A DNA stretch of 47,414 nt, from NCBI GenBank assembly GCA_051305935.1, contig JBPPMG010000239.1:1-47414 (forward strand), given 5' to 3'. The translations under genes and the position numbers were made by a program. Each line of letters begins with the position of its first letter. The stretch's first letter is position 1. The notes under the pieces are model-generated. The model saw only the letters and a program-made list of their open reading frames with translations. It had not been told where the DNA came from and made no database searches. The DNA is from JACPDH01 sp051305935. Lineage in GTDB: Bacteria; Acidobacteriota; Thermoanaerobaculia; Gp7-AA8. Positions 37,667-44,841 of the stretch are shown here, piece by piece.

Positions 37667-37834
37667 ATGTCGAGAATCAATGGTGAAAGATCCAGAGCAG
37701 ACATAACCCGTCGCCGACGCACTGCACAGCGCGTCATCGACCGAGCGCTTCGCGCAGCAACGAGCGTGAAGACCGCCACGCCTGCCGCAGCACCGAGCAA
37801 GCCCGCAGCCAAGCCAGCCGCAGCCAAGGCCTGA
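37667..37834 (+). CDS. 55-aa basic small protein with Ala/Pro/Lys tail
   Basis: A short open frame of 55 codons preceded by a textbook ribosome binding site (GGAAGGAGG ending six bases before the ATG), which is rare in this window. The first 30 residues are strongly basic (SRADITRRRRTAQRVIDRAL). The rest is a low-complexity tail, KTATPAAAPSKPAAKPAAAK, like the tails of H1-type histone-like proteins. A nucleoid- or RNA-binding role is the natural guess. It lies 340 nt before tldD in the same direction, so a precursor peptide for TldD/TldE cannot be excluded, though the composition does not suggest one. No homology is claimed. Confidence 0.55.
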   Translation: MSRINGERSRADITRRRRTAQRVIDRALRAATSVKTATPAAAPSKPAAKPAAAKA

Positions 37835-37842
37835 CGCTTCAG

Positions 37843-38037
37843 GCCGGCATTCGGCCGGCGAGCGCCAAGACCGGGTCGCATCACAGCTCACATCCAAAAG
37901 ACGACCGCAGCTCAGCTCCCGCCGATTCCGCGGGCCGGCAGCTGCGTTGCCTCATTTCGGCGCGAGGAGTAAGCGCGAAGGGCACGGCCTCGCGACCGCC
38001 GGCAGGATGCCGGCGATCCAGCCGGCGAGACGCCGGC
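37843..38037. repeat. GCCGGC hairpin cluster
   Basis: GCCGGC-ATTCG-GCCGGC (37843-37859) follows the small ORF within ten bases and may terminate it. Two more hairpins follow: CGCCGGC/GCCGGCG (37997-38015) and GCCGGCG/CGCCGGC (38021-38037). They look like interspersed repeats of the GCCGGCGAGACGCCGGC type. No gene is seen between 37835 and 38098. Confidence 0.65.
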
Positions 38038-38098
38038 GCTACGAAGCAAGACGCACGCCTACGACGCCCGACGCAATCGCCACGAAGCCGCCTGCTCT

Positions 38099-38158
38099 GA
38101 CCTTTGACCTTTGGCCTCTGGCCTGCTCCTCGCCTTTGGCCTCTCGCCTTTCGCCTCA
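38099..38158. repeat. Degenerate heptamer array (GACCTTT/GGCCTCT) before tldD
   Basis: Units GACCTTT, GACCTTT, GGCCTCT, GGCCTGC, then after a slip CGCCTTT, GGCCTCT, CGCCTTT, CGCCTCA run in 7-nt register up to five bases before the tldD -10 element. This leaves no room for a normal -35 box outside the repeat. Confidence 0.7.
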
Positions 38159-38162
38159 TTGG

Positions 38163-38168
38163 TAGAAT
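38163..38168 (+). promoter_or_regulatory. -10 element suggesting a leaderless tldD mRNA
   Basis: TAGAAT at 38163-38168 lies eight bases before the ATG of tldD (38177), so transcription would begin at or near the start codon. There is no ribosome binding site. Confidence 0.45.
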
Positions 38169-38176
38169 GCCCCCGC

Positions 38177-39616
38177 ATGTCACGACGACAGCTTCACGAA
38201 GACGTCCTGAAACTCCTCCGCGAGCGCGGCGCGCGCTACGCGGACCTGCGCGAGTCGACCACGACCGACGAGACGGTCAAGGTTCGCAACGGCAGCGTCG
38301 AGAATCTCTCCTCGGGAGTCGACCGTGCCGTCGGTGTCCGCGTGCTCGTCGGCAACGGCTGGGGCTTCGCCGCCGACTCCGACACGAGCGAGGCATCGCT
38401 CCGCGCGACGGCGCTCCGCGCGCTCGAGGTCGCGGCCGCGAGCCACGTCGCCACGACGCAGCAGGTCACGCTCAGCCCGGTCGACGCGGTCACCGGCCGC
38501 TGGGCGACGTCGTTCGTCACCGATCCCTTTTCGGTCCCGATCGACCGCAAACTCCAGCACCTGTTCGACGCGACCGAACCTCTGCGCGACGACGATCGGA
38601 TCCACCAGGTCTCGGGCGAGATCACGTCGTACCGGCTCGACAAGGTCTTCGCCTCGACCGAAGCGAGCTGGATCGAGCAGTCGTCGACGGAGATGGGCTG
38701 CGGCATCGAGGTGATCGCGCTCGAGGGCGACGAGTTCCAGAAGCGCTCCTACCCGAACTCCGCGGGCGGCGACTTCCAGGCGCGCGGCTGGGAGTTCGTC
38801 GAGGAGCAACAGCTCGCGCCCAACGGCCGGCGCATCCACGACGAGGTTCTCGCGCTCCTTGCGGCGCCGAAGGCCCCCGCCGGCGTCTTCGACCTCGTGA
38901 TCGGCGCGTCGCAGCTCTCGCTCCAGGTCCACGAGTCGTGCGGACACCCGACCGAGCTTGACCGCGCGTTAGGCTGGGAGATCTCGCTCGCGGGCGGCTC
39001 GTTCCTCCAGCCGCCGATGCTCGGCACGTTCCGCTACGGCTCGCCGATCGTGAACCTCACCGCCGACGCGACGATCCCCGGCGCGATCGGCTCGTTCGGC
39101 TGGGACGACGAGGGCGTGCCGGGCCAGCGCTTCCACCTCGTCGAGAACGGCATCTTCGTGAACTACCTCACGGGGCGCGACACGGCGCCGATCGTCGGAC
39201 GCTCTTCGAACGGCACGGTGCGCGCCGAGGATGCGTCGGCGCTCCCGATCATCCGAATGACGAACATCAGCCTCGAGCCGGGCGACGCGACGCGCGAGGA
39301 GCTCTTCGCCGGCGTCCGGCGCGGCATCTACGTCGAGACGAACAAGTCGTGGTCGATCGACGACCTCCGCCTGAATTTCCAGTTCGGCTGCGAGCTCGCG
39401 TACGAGATCGAGAACGGCAAACTCGGCCGCATGCTCAAGAACCCGCTCTACACCGGATCGACACCGAAGTTCTGGGGAGCGTGCGACGCCATCGGCGACC
39501 GCTCGACCTGGCGCGTCTGGGGGTTGCCGAATTGCGGCAAGGGCGACCCCATGCAGACGGCGCGCGTGGCGCACGGCGCGCCGCTGGCCCGCTTCCGCGG
39601 CGTGGAGATGGGATGA
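38177..39616 (+). CDS. tldD: Metalloprotease TldD
   Basis: 479 aa. TldD is the catalytic half of the TldD/TldE heterodimer that degrades unfolded or modified peptides (and matures microcin B17 in E. coli). The zinc site HESCGHPTELDRALG (His252, Glu253, His257) is intact, and the C-terminal Cys ligand lies in LPNCGKGDPM. The N-domain VRNGSVENLSSGVDRAVGVR is typical. The start is the ATG at 38177, just after a -10 element; the frame extends 22 codons upstream into the heptamer repeat, which is unlikely to be coding. The stop overlaps tldE by ATGA, so the partners are coupled. Confidence 0.96.
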   Translation: MSRRQLHEDVLKLLRERGARYADLRESTTTDETVKVRNGSVENLSSGVDRAVGVRVLVGNGWGFAADSDTSEASLRATALRALEVAAASHVATTQQVTLSPVDAVTGRWATSFVTDPFSVPIDRKLQHLFDATEPLRDDDRIHQVSGEITSYRLDKVFASTEASWIEQSSTEMGCGIEVIALEGDEFQKRSYPNSAGGDFQARGWEFVEEQQLAPNGRRIHDEVLALLAAPKAPAGVFDLVIGASQLSLQVHESCGHPTELDRALGWEISLAGGSFLQPPMLGTFRYGSPIVNLTADATIPGAIGSFGWDDEGVPGQRFHLVENGIFVNYLTGRDTAPIVGRSSNGTVRAEDASALPIIRMTNISLEPGDATREELFAGVRRGIYVETNKSWSIDDLRLNFQFGCELAYEIENGKLGRMLKNPLYTGSTPKFWGACDAIGDRSTWRVWGLPNCGKGDPMQTARVAHGAPLARFRGVEMG

Positions 39617-40992
39617 ACGGGAACGCGAAACGCGAAACGCGAAACGCGGAACGGGAGGCCATCGCGATTATTGAACGCGCGCTCCGCTTCGCCGAGGGCG
39701 ACGAGGCGGATGCCGTGGTCTTCATGAGCGACGGGAATCTCACCCGCTTCGCGAACTCGTCGGTGCACCAGAATCTCTCCGAGCGGAGCGGCAGCCTCGC
39801 GATTCGCGTCGTCGCCGACGGCAAGCTCGGCGTCGCTTCGACGAGCTCGCTCGACGACGACGGCATCCGCCGCGCAGTCGCGCTCGCGCTCGAGCTCGCG
39901 CGCCGCAGCGAGAAGCTCGAAGGTTTCACGGGCCTCTCGCTCGACCTCTCTCCTTCCCCGCGGGTCCCTTCGCTCGACGAGGCGACCGCGGCCCTGGCGC
40001 CGATCGCGAAAACGACCGAGCTGCGGTCGCTGTTCGAAGAAGGCGCTCGCGCCGGAGTCACGTTCGCCGGAAACTTTTCGACCGGCGCGACCACCGCGGC
40101 CGCGGGCAACAGCCACGGCGTACGGCGCGAAGCCCGCTTCACGACCGCCGAAGCGCTCGTGATCGCGCTCGACGGCCGGCACTCCGGCTACGCGACTCGC
40201 TGCTCGCGCCGCGTCTCCGGCGTCGACGTCCGCGCCCTCGGCAGCGAGGCGATCGAGAAGGCGACGCTGCTCCGCGGCACCGAGGAGACGCTTCCTCCCG
40301 GCGACTACACCGTCATCCTCGAGCCCGCGGCACTCGCCGAGGCGTTCGAGTGGATGAACATGATCAGCCTCTCAGGGCAGTCGTACGAGGACGGCTCCTC
40401 TTTCTTCGCAGGCCATCTCGGTGAGCGCCTGCTCGGTGAGAACGTGACGCTGACCGACGACGCGCTCGACCCGGATTTCATGCCGTTCCCGTTCGACATG
40501 GAAGGGCTGCCGAAGCGGCGCTTAGCGCTCGTCGAGCGAGGCGTGCTGCGGACGCCCGCGCTCGACACGATCGCCGCCGCACGCCTCGGCATGGCGCCGA
40601 CGGCGAGCTCGGTCTCGCTCGAGTCGGCCGAGCACGGCATGGCGATGCATCTCGCGATGGCTCCCGGCGAATCGACCCGCGAGGAGATGATCGCGTCGAC
40701 GGAGCTCGGCATCTGGGTGACGCGCTTCAACTACGTCAACGGCCTGCTCGACCCGCGCGTCGCGCTCATGACCGGGATGACGCGCGACGGGACGTTCCTC
40801 ATCCGCGACGGCCGCGTCGCCGCGCGCCTGCCGAACCTGCGCTGGACGCAGTCGATGGTCGCCGCGCTCGCGGACGTCGAGTCGCTCTCCCGCGAGCGCC
40901 GCGCCATCGCCACCTGGTGGAACCCCGTCGGCGGAACGCTCGCGCCGACAATCAAGGTGAGGAAGTGGGCGATCACGGGAGTTCAGGGGTAA
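39613..40992 (+). CDS. tldE: TldE/PmbA, non-catalytic partner of TldD
   Basis: 459 aa. TldE forms a heterodimer with TldD and helps close the active cavity but lacks the HExxxH zinc motif, as here. Family features are VVFMSDGNLTRFANSSVHQN, SLAIRVVADGKLGVASTSSL, GDYTVILEPAALAEAFEWM, SSFFAGHLGERLLGENVTL and the C-terminal ATWWNPVGGTLAPTIKVRKW. The first 15 residues (MNGNAKRETRNAERE) come from a heptamer repeat, ACGCGAA x3 plus variants, that has entered the coding region; the conserved family start is near EAIAIIERAL. It overlaps tldD by four bases, and its stop is followed at once by another heptamer array. Confidence 0.95.
   Translation: MNGNAKRETRNAEREAIAIIERALRFAEGDEADAVVFMSDGNLTRFANSSVHQNLSERSGSLAIRVVADGKLGVASTSSLDDDGIRRAVALALELARRSEKLEGFTGLSLDLSPSPRVPSLDEATAALAPIAKTTELRSLFEEGARAGVTFAGNFSTGATTAAAGNSHGVRREARFTTAEALVIALDGRHSGYATRCSRRVSGVDVRALGSEAIEKATLLRGTEETLPPGDYTVILEPAALAEAFEWMNMISLSGQSYEDGSSFFAGHLGERLLGENVTLTDDALDPDFMPFPFDMEGLPKRRLALVERGVLRTPALDTIAAARLGMAPTASSVSLESAEHGMAMHLAMAPGESTREEMIASTELGIWVTRFNYVNGLLDPRVALMTGMTRDGTFLIRDGRVAARLPNLRWTQSMVAALADVESLSRERRAIATWWNPVGGTLAPTIKVRKWAITGVQG
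39623..39657. repeat. Heptamer array inside the tldE start
   Basis: ACGCGAA at 39623-39629, 39630-39636 and 39637-39643, then ACGCGGA and ACGGGAG. As 7 is not a multiple of 3, the units are read in successive frames and give the charged N-terminus AKRETRNAERE. Confidence 0.85.
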
Positions 40993-41190
40993 TGCGGATT
41001 TCGGAATGCGGAATGCGGAATGAAAGGCAGCCGGCGGCGGATGTTGCGCCGAATCGGCAACTCGAAGCCTCAGAATCGCCAAACTCCGTTCGTTCGCGGT
41101 TTCTCATTCCGCATTCCGCATTCCGCATTCCGCATTCATTCCGCATTCCGCATTCATTCCGCATTCCGCATTCCGCAATCCGCATTCAGC
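40991..41190. repeat. Inverted heptamer arrays filling the tldE-dppB gap
   Basis: Left array: AATGCGG, ATTTCGG, AATGCGG, AATGCGG, AATGAAA (40991-41025), overlapping the tldE TAA. Right array: at least ten CATTCCG-type units (41105-41189), some with a 4-nt CATT slip, ending two bases before the dppB ATG. The arrays are reverse complements of each other in type. The 79 nt between has no gene. Confidence 0.9.
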
Positions 41191-41191
41191 G

Positions 41192-42115
41192 ATGACGAAC
41201 TACTTGCTGCGTCGCCTCGCCCAGGTCGTCCCGATCACGCTCGGGATCGTGACGCTCGTGTTCAGCCTCGTGCACATGATTCCGGGGGATCCGGCGGTGC
41301 AGCTCGCGGGCGAGAATGCGCTGCCGGAAGACGTCGCGCGCGTCCGGACGGAGCTCGGCCTCGACCGTCCGGTGCTCGTGCAGTACTTCGGCTATCTCGG
41401 AGACCTCGCCCGCCTCGACCTCGGCACGTCGTTCCGCAGCGGAGAACCGGTAGCGAAGCAGCTTGCGACGCGCTACCCGGCGACGCTCGTCCTCGCGCTC
41501 GCGGGGATGCTCGTCGCTCTGACGGTCGCGCTGCCGCTCGGAATCATCTCGGCTGTCTGGCGAAACTCCTGGATCGACAACGTCGCGCGCTTCTTCGCCC
41601 TGCTCGGCGTTTCGATGCCGTCGTTCTGGCTCGGGCCGCTGCTGATCATCGGGTTCGCGATCCACCTGGAGTGGCTGCCGGTGTCGGGGCGCGAGGAGGG
41701 GCTGAAGTCGATCGTGCTGCCGGCGCTCACGCTCGGCCTGCCGCTCGCGGCGATCCTCACGCGCATGATCCGGGTCAGCCTCGCCGACGAGCTCGGCAAC
41801 CTCTACTTCACGACGGCGCTGTCGAAGGGGATGACGCGCAGGGCGGCAATCCTGCGACACGCGCTGCGCAATGCGATGATCCCGGTGATCACGATCGTCG
41901 GCCTGCAGGTCGGCTCGCTCCTGACCGGCGCGATCATCACCGAGCAGATCTTCTCGTGGCCGGGGCTGGGGCGGCTGCTCATCCAGTCGATCGGGGCCCG
42001 CGACTATCCGCAGATGCAGGCGTCGGTGCTGCTCATCGCGCTGACCTACATCCTCATCAACCTCATGACCGACGTGGTGTACGCCGTCGTCGATCCGCGG
42101 ATCGAGCTCGAGTGA
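41192..42115 (+). CDS. Peptide/nickel ABC transporter permease, DppB type
   Basis: 307 aa, six TM helices. The N-terminus YLLRRLAQVVPITLGIVTLV is typical of DppB/OppB, with a periplasmic stretch containing PGDPAVQLAGENALPEDVAR. The EAA-loop appears late as YFTTALSKGMTRRAAILRHA then LRNAMIPVITIV. It forms the import channel with DppC for oligopeptides, dipeptides or similar. The matching ATPases and binding protein are not in the window. The start is the first ATG after the heptamer array, with no ribosome binding site left by the repeat, so expression may be unusual. Confidence 0.94.
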   Translation: MTNYLLRRLAQVVPITLGIVTLVFSLVHMIPGDPAVQLAGENALPEDVARVRTELGLDRPVLVQYFGYLGDLARLDLGTSFRSGEPVAKQLATRYPATLVLALAGMLVALTVALPLGIISAVWRNSWIDNVARFFALLGVSMPSFWLGPLLIIGFAIHLEWLPVSGREEGLKSIVLPALTLGLPLAAILTRMIRVSLADELGNLYFTTALSKGMTRRAAILRHALRNAMIPVITIVGLQVGSLLTGAIITEQIFSWPGLGRLLIQSIGARDYPQMQASVLLIALTYILINLMTDVVYAVVDPRIELE

Positions 42116-42116
42116 A

Positions 42117-42944
42117 ATGAGAAAGCTGCGAACGTTCGGCTTTCTTGCAGGCGCGGCGCTGACGATGCTGCTTTTCACGGCCGCGCTGGCCGCTCCCTTC
42201 ATCGCGCCGCACGATCCCAGCTTCCAGGACTCGTCGCGGCGCCTCGAGGGCCCGTCGCGCGAGCACGTCTTCGGTCTCGACGATCTCGGGCGCGACGTCT
42301 TCTCCCGCGTCGTCTGGGGGGCGCGCGTCTCGCTCCGCGTCGGTCTCTCCGTCGTGGTCGTGTCGTCGCTCACCGGCGTCCTGCTCGGAGCGCTCGCGGG
42401 CTACTTCGGCGGCGCGATCGAGACGATCGTGATGCGCGTCTGCGACACGCTGCTCGCGTTCCCCGGCATCCTCCTCGCCATCGCGCTCGTCGCGATGCTC
42501 GGGCCGAACCTCGACAACGTCATCATCGCGCTCTCGATCATCGGCTGGGTCGGTTACGCGCGGCTCACGCGGGGCCAGGTTTTGAAAATACGACAAATGG
42601 ACTACGTCGTCGCGGCGCAGGCGCTGGGCGCCCGGAGCGCGCGCGTGATCGCCAGGCACGTCCTGCCGAACGTCATCAACCCGGTCATCGTCATGGCGAC
42701 GCTTGGTCTCGCGGGCGCGATCCTCGCCGAGGCGTCGCTGTCGTTCCTCGGTCTTGGCGTCCAGCCTCCGACCCCGTCGTGGGGCGCGATGCTCACATCG
42801 GGGCGGCGCTACATCGGTCACGCCGACCACCTCGCGATCTTCCCGGGCCTCGCGATCATGCTTGCGGTCATGGGATTGAACTTCCTCGGCGACGGCCTGA
42901 TCGACGCGCTCGACCCGAAATACCGGCGAGAGGTGAAGGAGTGA
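42117..42944 (+). CDS. Peptide/nickel ABC transporter permease, DppC type
   Basis: 275 aa. It starts one base after the dppB stop. The N-terminal TM (LAGAALTMLLFTAALAAPFI) is followed by APHDPSFQDSSRRLEGPSRE then HVFGLDDLGRDVFSRVVWGA, the DppC/OppC signature. The EAA loop reads DYVVAAQALGARSARVIARH then VLPNVINPVIVMATL. It pairs with DppB. The translational coupling and matching family make this a clear two-permease unit; substrate unknown, although peptides released by or fed to the upstream TldD/TldE would fit. Confidence 0.95.
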   Translation: MRKLRTFGFLAGAALTMLLFTAALAAPFIAPHDPSFQDSSRRLEGPSREHVFGLDDLGRDVFSRVVWGARVSLRVGLSVVVVSSLTGVLLGALAGYFGGAIETIVMRVCDTLLAFPGILLAIALVAMLGPNLDNVIIALSIIGWVGYARLTRGQVLKIRQMDYVVAAQALGARSARVIARHVLPNVINPVIVMATLGLAGAILAEASLSFLGLGVQPPTPSWGAMLTSGRRYIGHADHLAIFPGLAIMLAVMGLNFLGDGLIDALDPKYRREVKE

Positions 42945-42951
42945 GGTGGTG

Positions 42952-43749
42952 ATGCGCAGACTCGCCTGGATCGCGCTCGTCGTGGGCATCGCGCTCCTCG
43001 CCCTGAACCTCGCGGGGATGGTCGTCGGTCTTCGCAGTCCTTCGCTTGCCGGCGATCCGCAGGTTCGGATCCCCGACCCGCTCAGCGTCACTCCCGACGA
43101 ATTCTGGAAGCGCGCGCGGCGGCAGTCCGGGGAGAGTGATCGCGCGCTCGTGGAGCGGATGACGCACCTCGTCGACGGCTCGGTCGCACACTGGTGGGGA
43201 GACGAGCGAGCGATCGCGAAGTACTCGATGCGCGTCCCCGCGCGCGAGAACTTCGTCCTGTGGGGCCTCTCCTGGGCTGCGCCGCGCGTCTACCGCCAGT
43301 ACGAGTTCTGCAGCGCGAAGAAGGCGGTCGAGCGCGGCCTTGGCCTCTGCTCGCAGGTCTCGATCGTCCTCGTCACCGTCCTCCGCGAGAACGGCGTCGA
43401 CGCGTCGATCGTCGGCCTCGACGGCCACGTCGTCGTAAGGGCGCGAATCGCTCCCGACCGCTGGATCATCGCCGATGCCGACGCCGGCGTCGTGTTCGAT
43501 CTCGACCTCGACGGCCTCGAAGCGTCACCCTCGATCGCGCGCGACGCGTACCTCGCAACCGGAATGCCGCAGGAGACCGCGACGACGCTTTCGAACGCCT
43601 ACTCGCCGGCAGGGAACGTGGTCGTGGGAGGCGTCGAGGAATTCGCGCCTACGGTCTGCACGATCGAGCGCGCGGCGTACGCAATCAAGTGGGTGCTCCC
43701 GGCACTGCTCGCGATCGCCGGCCTCGCCGTGCTCCTGCTCCGCCGCTAG
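42952..43749 (+). CDS. Membrane-anchored transglutaminase-like cysteine peptidase
   Basis: 265 aa from ATG 42952; GTG at 42949 or 42946 would add one or two residues and fit the AAGGAG better. TM helices at each end (5-25 and about 240-262) put the middle in the periplasm. The middle has the papain-like transglutaminase core: Cys133 in GLGLCSQVSIVL, His159 in LDGHVVVRAR and Asp175 in WIIADADAGV. Such proteins act as peptidases or cross-linkers. It starts within ten bases of the dppC stop and is likely in the same unit, so a role in handling peptides near the Dpp permeases is plausible. No close family name can be given. Confidence 0.8.
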   Translation: MRRLAWIALVVGIALLALNLAGMVVGLRSPSLAGDPQVRIPDPLSVTPDEFWKRARRQSGESDRALVERMTHLVDGSVAHWWGDERAIAKYSMRVPARENFVLWGLSWAAPRVYRQYEFCSAKKAVERGLGLCSQVSIVLVTVLRENGVDASIVGLDGHVVVRARIAPDRWIIADADAGVVFDLDLDGLEASPSIARDAYLATGMPQETATTLSNAYSPAGNVVVGGVEEFAPTVCTIERAAYAIKWVLPALLAIAGLAVLLLRR

Positions 43750-43751
43750 CC

Positions 43752-43847
43752 GTCATCCCGAGCGAAGCGAGACCTGTCATCCCGAGCGAAGCGACGCTTG
43801 TCATCCCGAGCGAAGCGAGACCTGTCATCCCGAGTGAAGCGAGGGAT
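43752..43847. repeat. Four 24-nt tandem repeats
   Basis: Copies begin at 43752, 43776, 43800 and 43824, each starting GTCATCCCGAGCGAAGCGA with small changes. The period is exactly 24 nt. The first starts two bases after the stop of the transglutaminase-like gene. Confidence 0.9.
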
Positions 43848-43975
43848 CTGCTAAACGATTTCTTCTGACCGCTTCCTCAACAGCAATAGTGATTCCTGGA
43901 CCGGTTCGAGGTTGCGATAGTAGAGGAATCGGTCACTTTGATGTCTAGCAGATCCCTCGCTTCGCTCGGGATGAC
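43824..43975. repeat. 30-nt inverted repeat with tandem copy
   Basis: 43824-43853 and 43946-43975 are reverse complements with one mismatch (GTCATCCCGAG...GGATCTGCTA). The right arm lies beyond the end of the BtuF-like gene, whose last codons are next to a further related word (CCCTCGCTACGCTCG, 43990-44004). It may act as a bidirectional terminator. Confidence 0.8.
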
Positions 43976-43995
43976 AAGCGAGGCGCGATCCCTCG

Positions 43996-44775
43996 CTACG
44001 CTCGCGCCGACAAATCGCCGCGCCCTAACAACTCCCGCAGGAACCGGAGCCCCTTCACCGTTCGCGTGCCGTGCCACGTCGCGAGGTGTCCGGGGAATGG
44101 CCCCGCGACCCGGCCACCGGACGCCGCACGCATCTCGAGCACGTCGTCCGCGGTGAACGCGTACGGCTCGTCGGGCAGCAGGATCACGTCCGGCCGCAGG
44201 GCGAAAACCTCGCCAGCGTCGATTGCCGGGTAGCGCACCTCGCTGCCAAGCAGGTTCGTTCCGCCGAGCGACTCGACGAGCGCCGAGACGTACGTATCGC
44301 CGCCGCACCACATCCACGGCGCCTTCCAGATCGGAACGGCGAAGGAAAAGCGCGCCAGCGGAGCACGCGCGAGCTCGCTCGCAAGCTCCGCTGCCGCAGC
44401 CGACGCGGCCTCGCCGACCGCGTGGATCGCGCCGAGCTGCTCGATCAGACCGACGACGTCGCGCGGCGACTTCGGCTCCGTGACGAAGACCGGCGCAAAC
44501 TCCTCGATCGCGCGCGCGTGCTTCTCGAGGTTCTCCTCCAGATTCATGTGCACGAGATCGGGACGCAGCGCCCGGATCTCCTCGACCCGCGGGTTCTTCG
44601 TTCCTCCCACGCGCGGCGCGGCGATTCGCTCCGGAAAGATGCACCAGTCGGTGACGCCGACGATCGACGCCCCCGCGCCGAGATCGAACAGGGTCTCCGT
44701 GATCGAGGGAACGAGGGACACCACACGCTCCGGGGGCAGCCCCACCTCGATCTCGCGTCCCCGAACGTCTCTCAT
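43996..44775 (-). CDS. BtuF-like cobalamin/iron-siderophore binding protein
   Basis: 259 aa from ATG at 44775. The ligand-binding helical-backbone fold is shown by RVVSLVPSITETLFDLGAGA, IVGVTDWCIFPERIAAPRVG then GTKNPRVEEIRALRPDLVHM, the usual start of COG0614 cobalamin-type binding proteins. VILLPDEPYAF and a final helical end complete it. No signal peptide is evident from this start, which is odd for a periplasmic protein; it might be cytoplasmic or have an upstream start at 44787 or before. No BtuC/BtuD genes are adjacent. The last codons lie in an interspersed repeat. Confidence 0.85.
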   Translation of the reverse strand: MRDVRGREIEVGLPPERVVSLVPSITETLFDLGAGASIVGVTDWCIFPERIAAPRVGGTKNPRVEEIRALRPDLVHMNLEENLEKHARAIEEFAPVFVTEPKSPRDVVGLIEQLGAIHAVGEAASAAAAELASELARAPLARFSFAVPIWKAPWMWCGGDTYVSALVESLGGTNLLGSEVRYPAIDAGEVFALRPDVILLPDEPYAFTADDVLEMRAASGGRVAGPFPGHLATWHGTRTVKGLRFLRELLGRGDLSARA

Positions 44776-44828
44776 GGCGTCCAACAATAGACGAAAGTCG
44801 CCGGACGGCGCGCACCAAACCCGTGTGA

Positions 44829-44834
44829 TATTTT
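44829..44834 (+). promoter_or_regulatory. -10-like element near glycosyltransferase start
   Basis: TATTTT at 44829-44834 sits seven bases before GTG 44842, giving a possible leaderless start; no ribosome binding site is seen. Confidence 0.3.
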
Positions 44835-44841
44835 GCCCCCC

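Noticed and set aside
43752..43975. CRISPR array
   Set aside because: The 24-nt units are directly adjacent with no spacers, have an inverted copy, and no cas gene is near.
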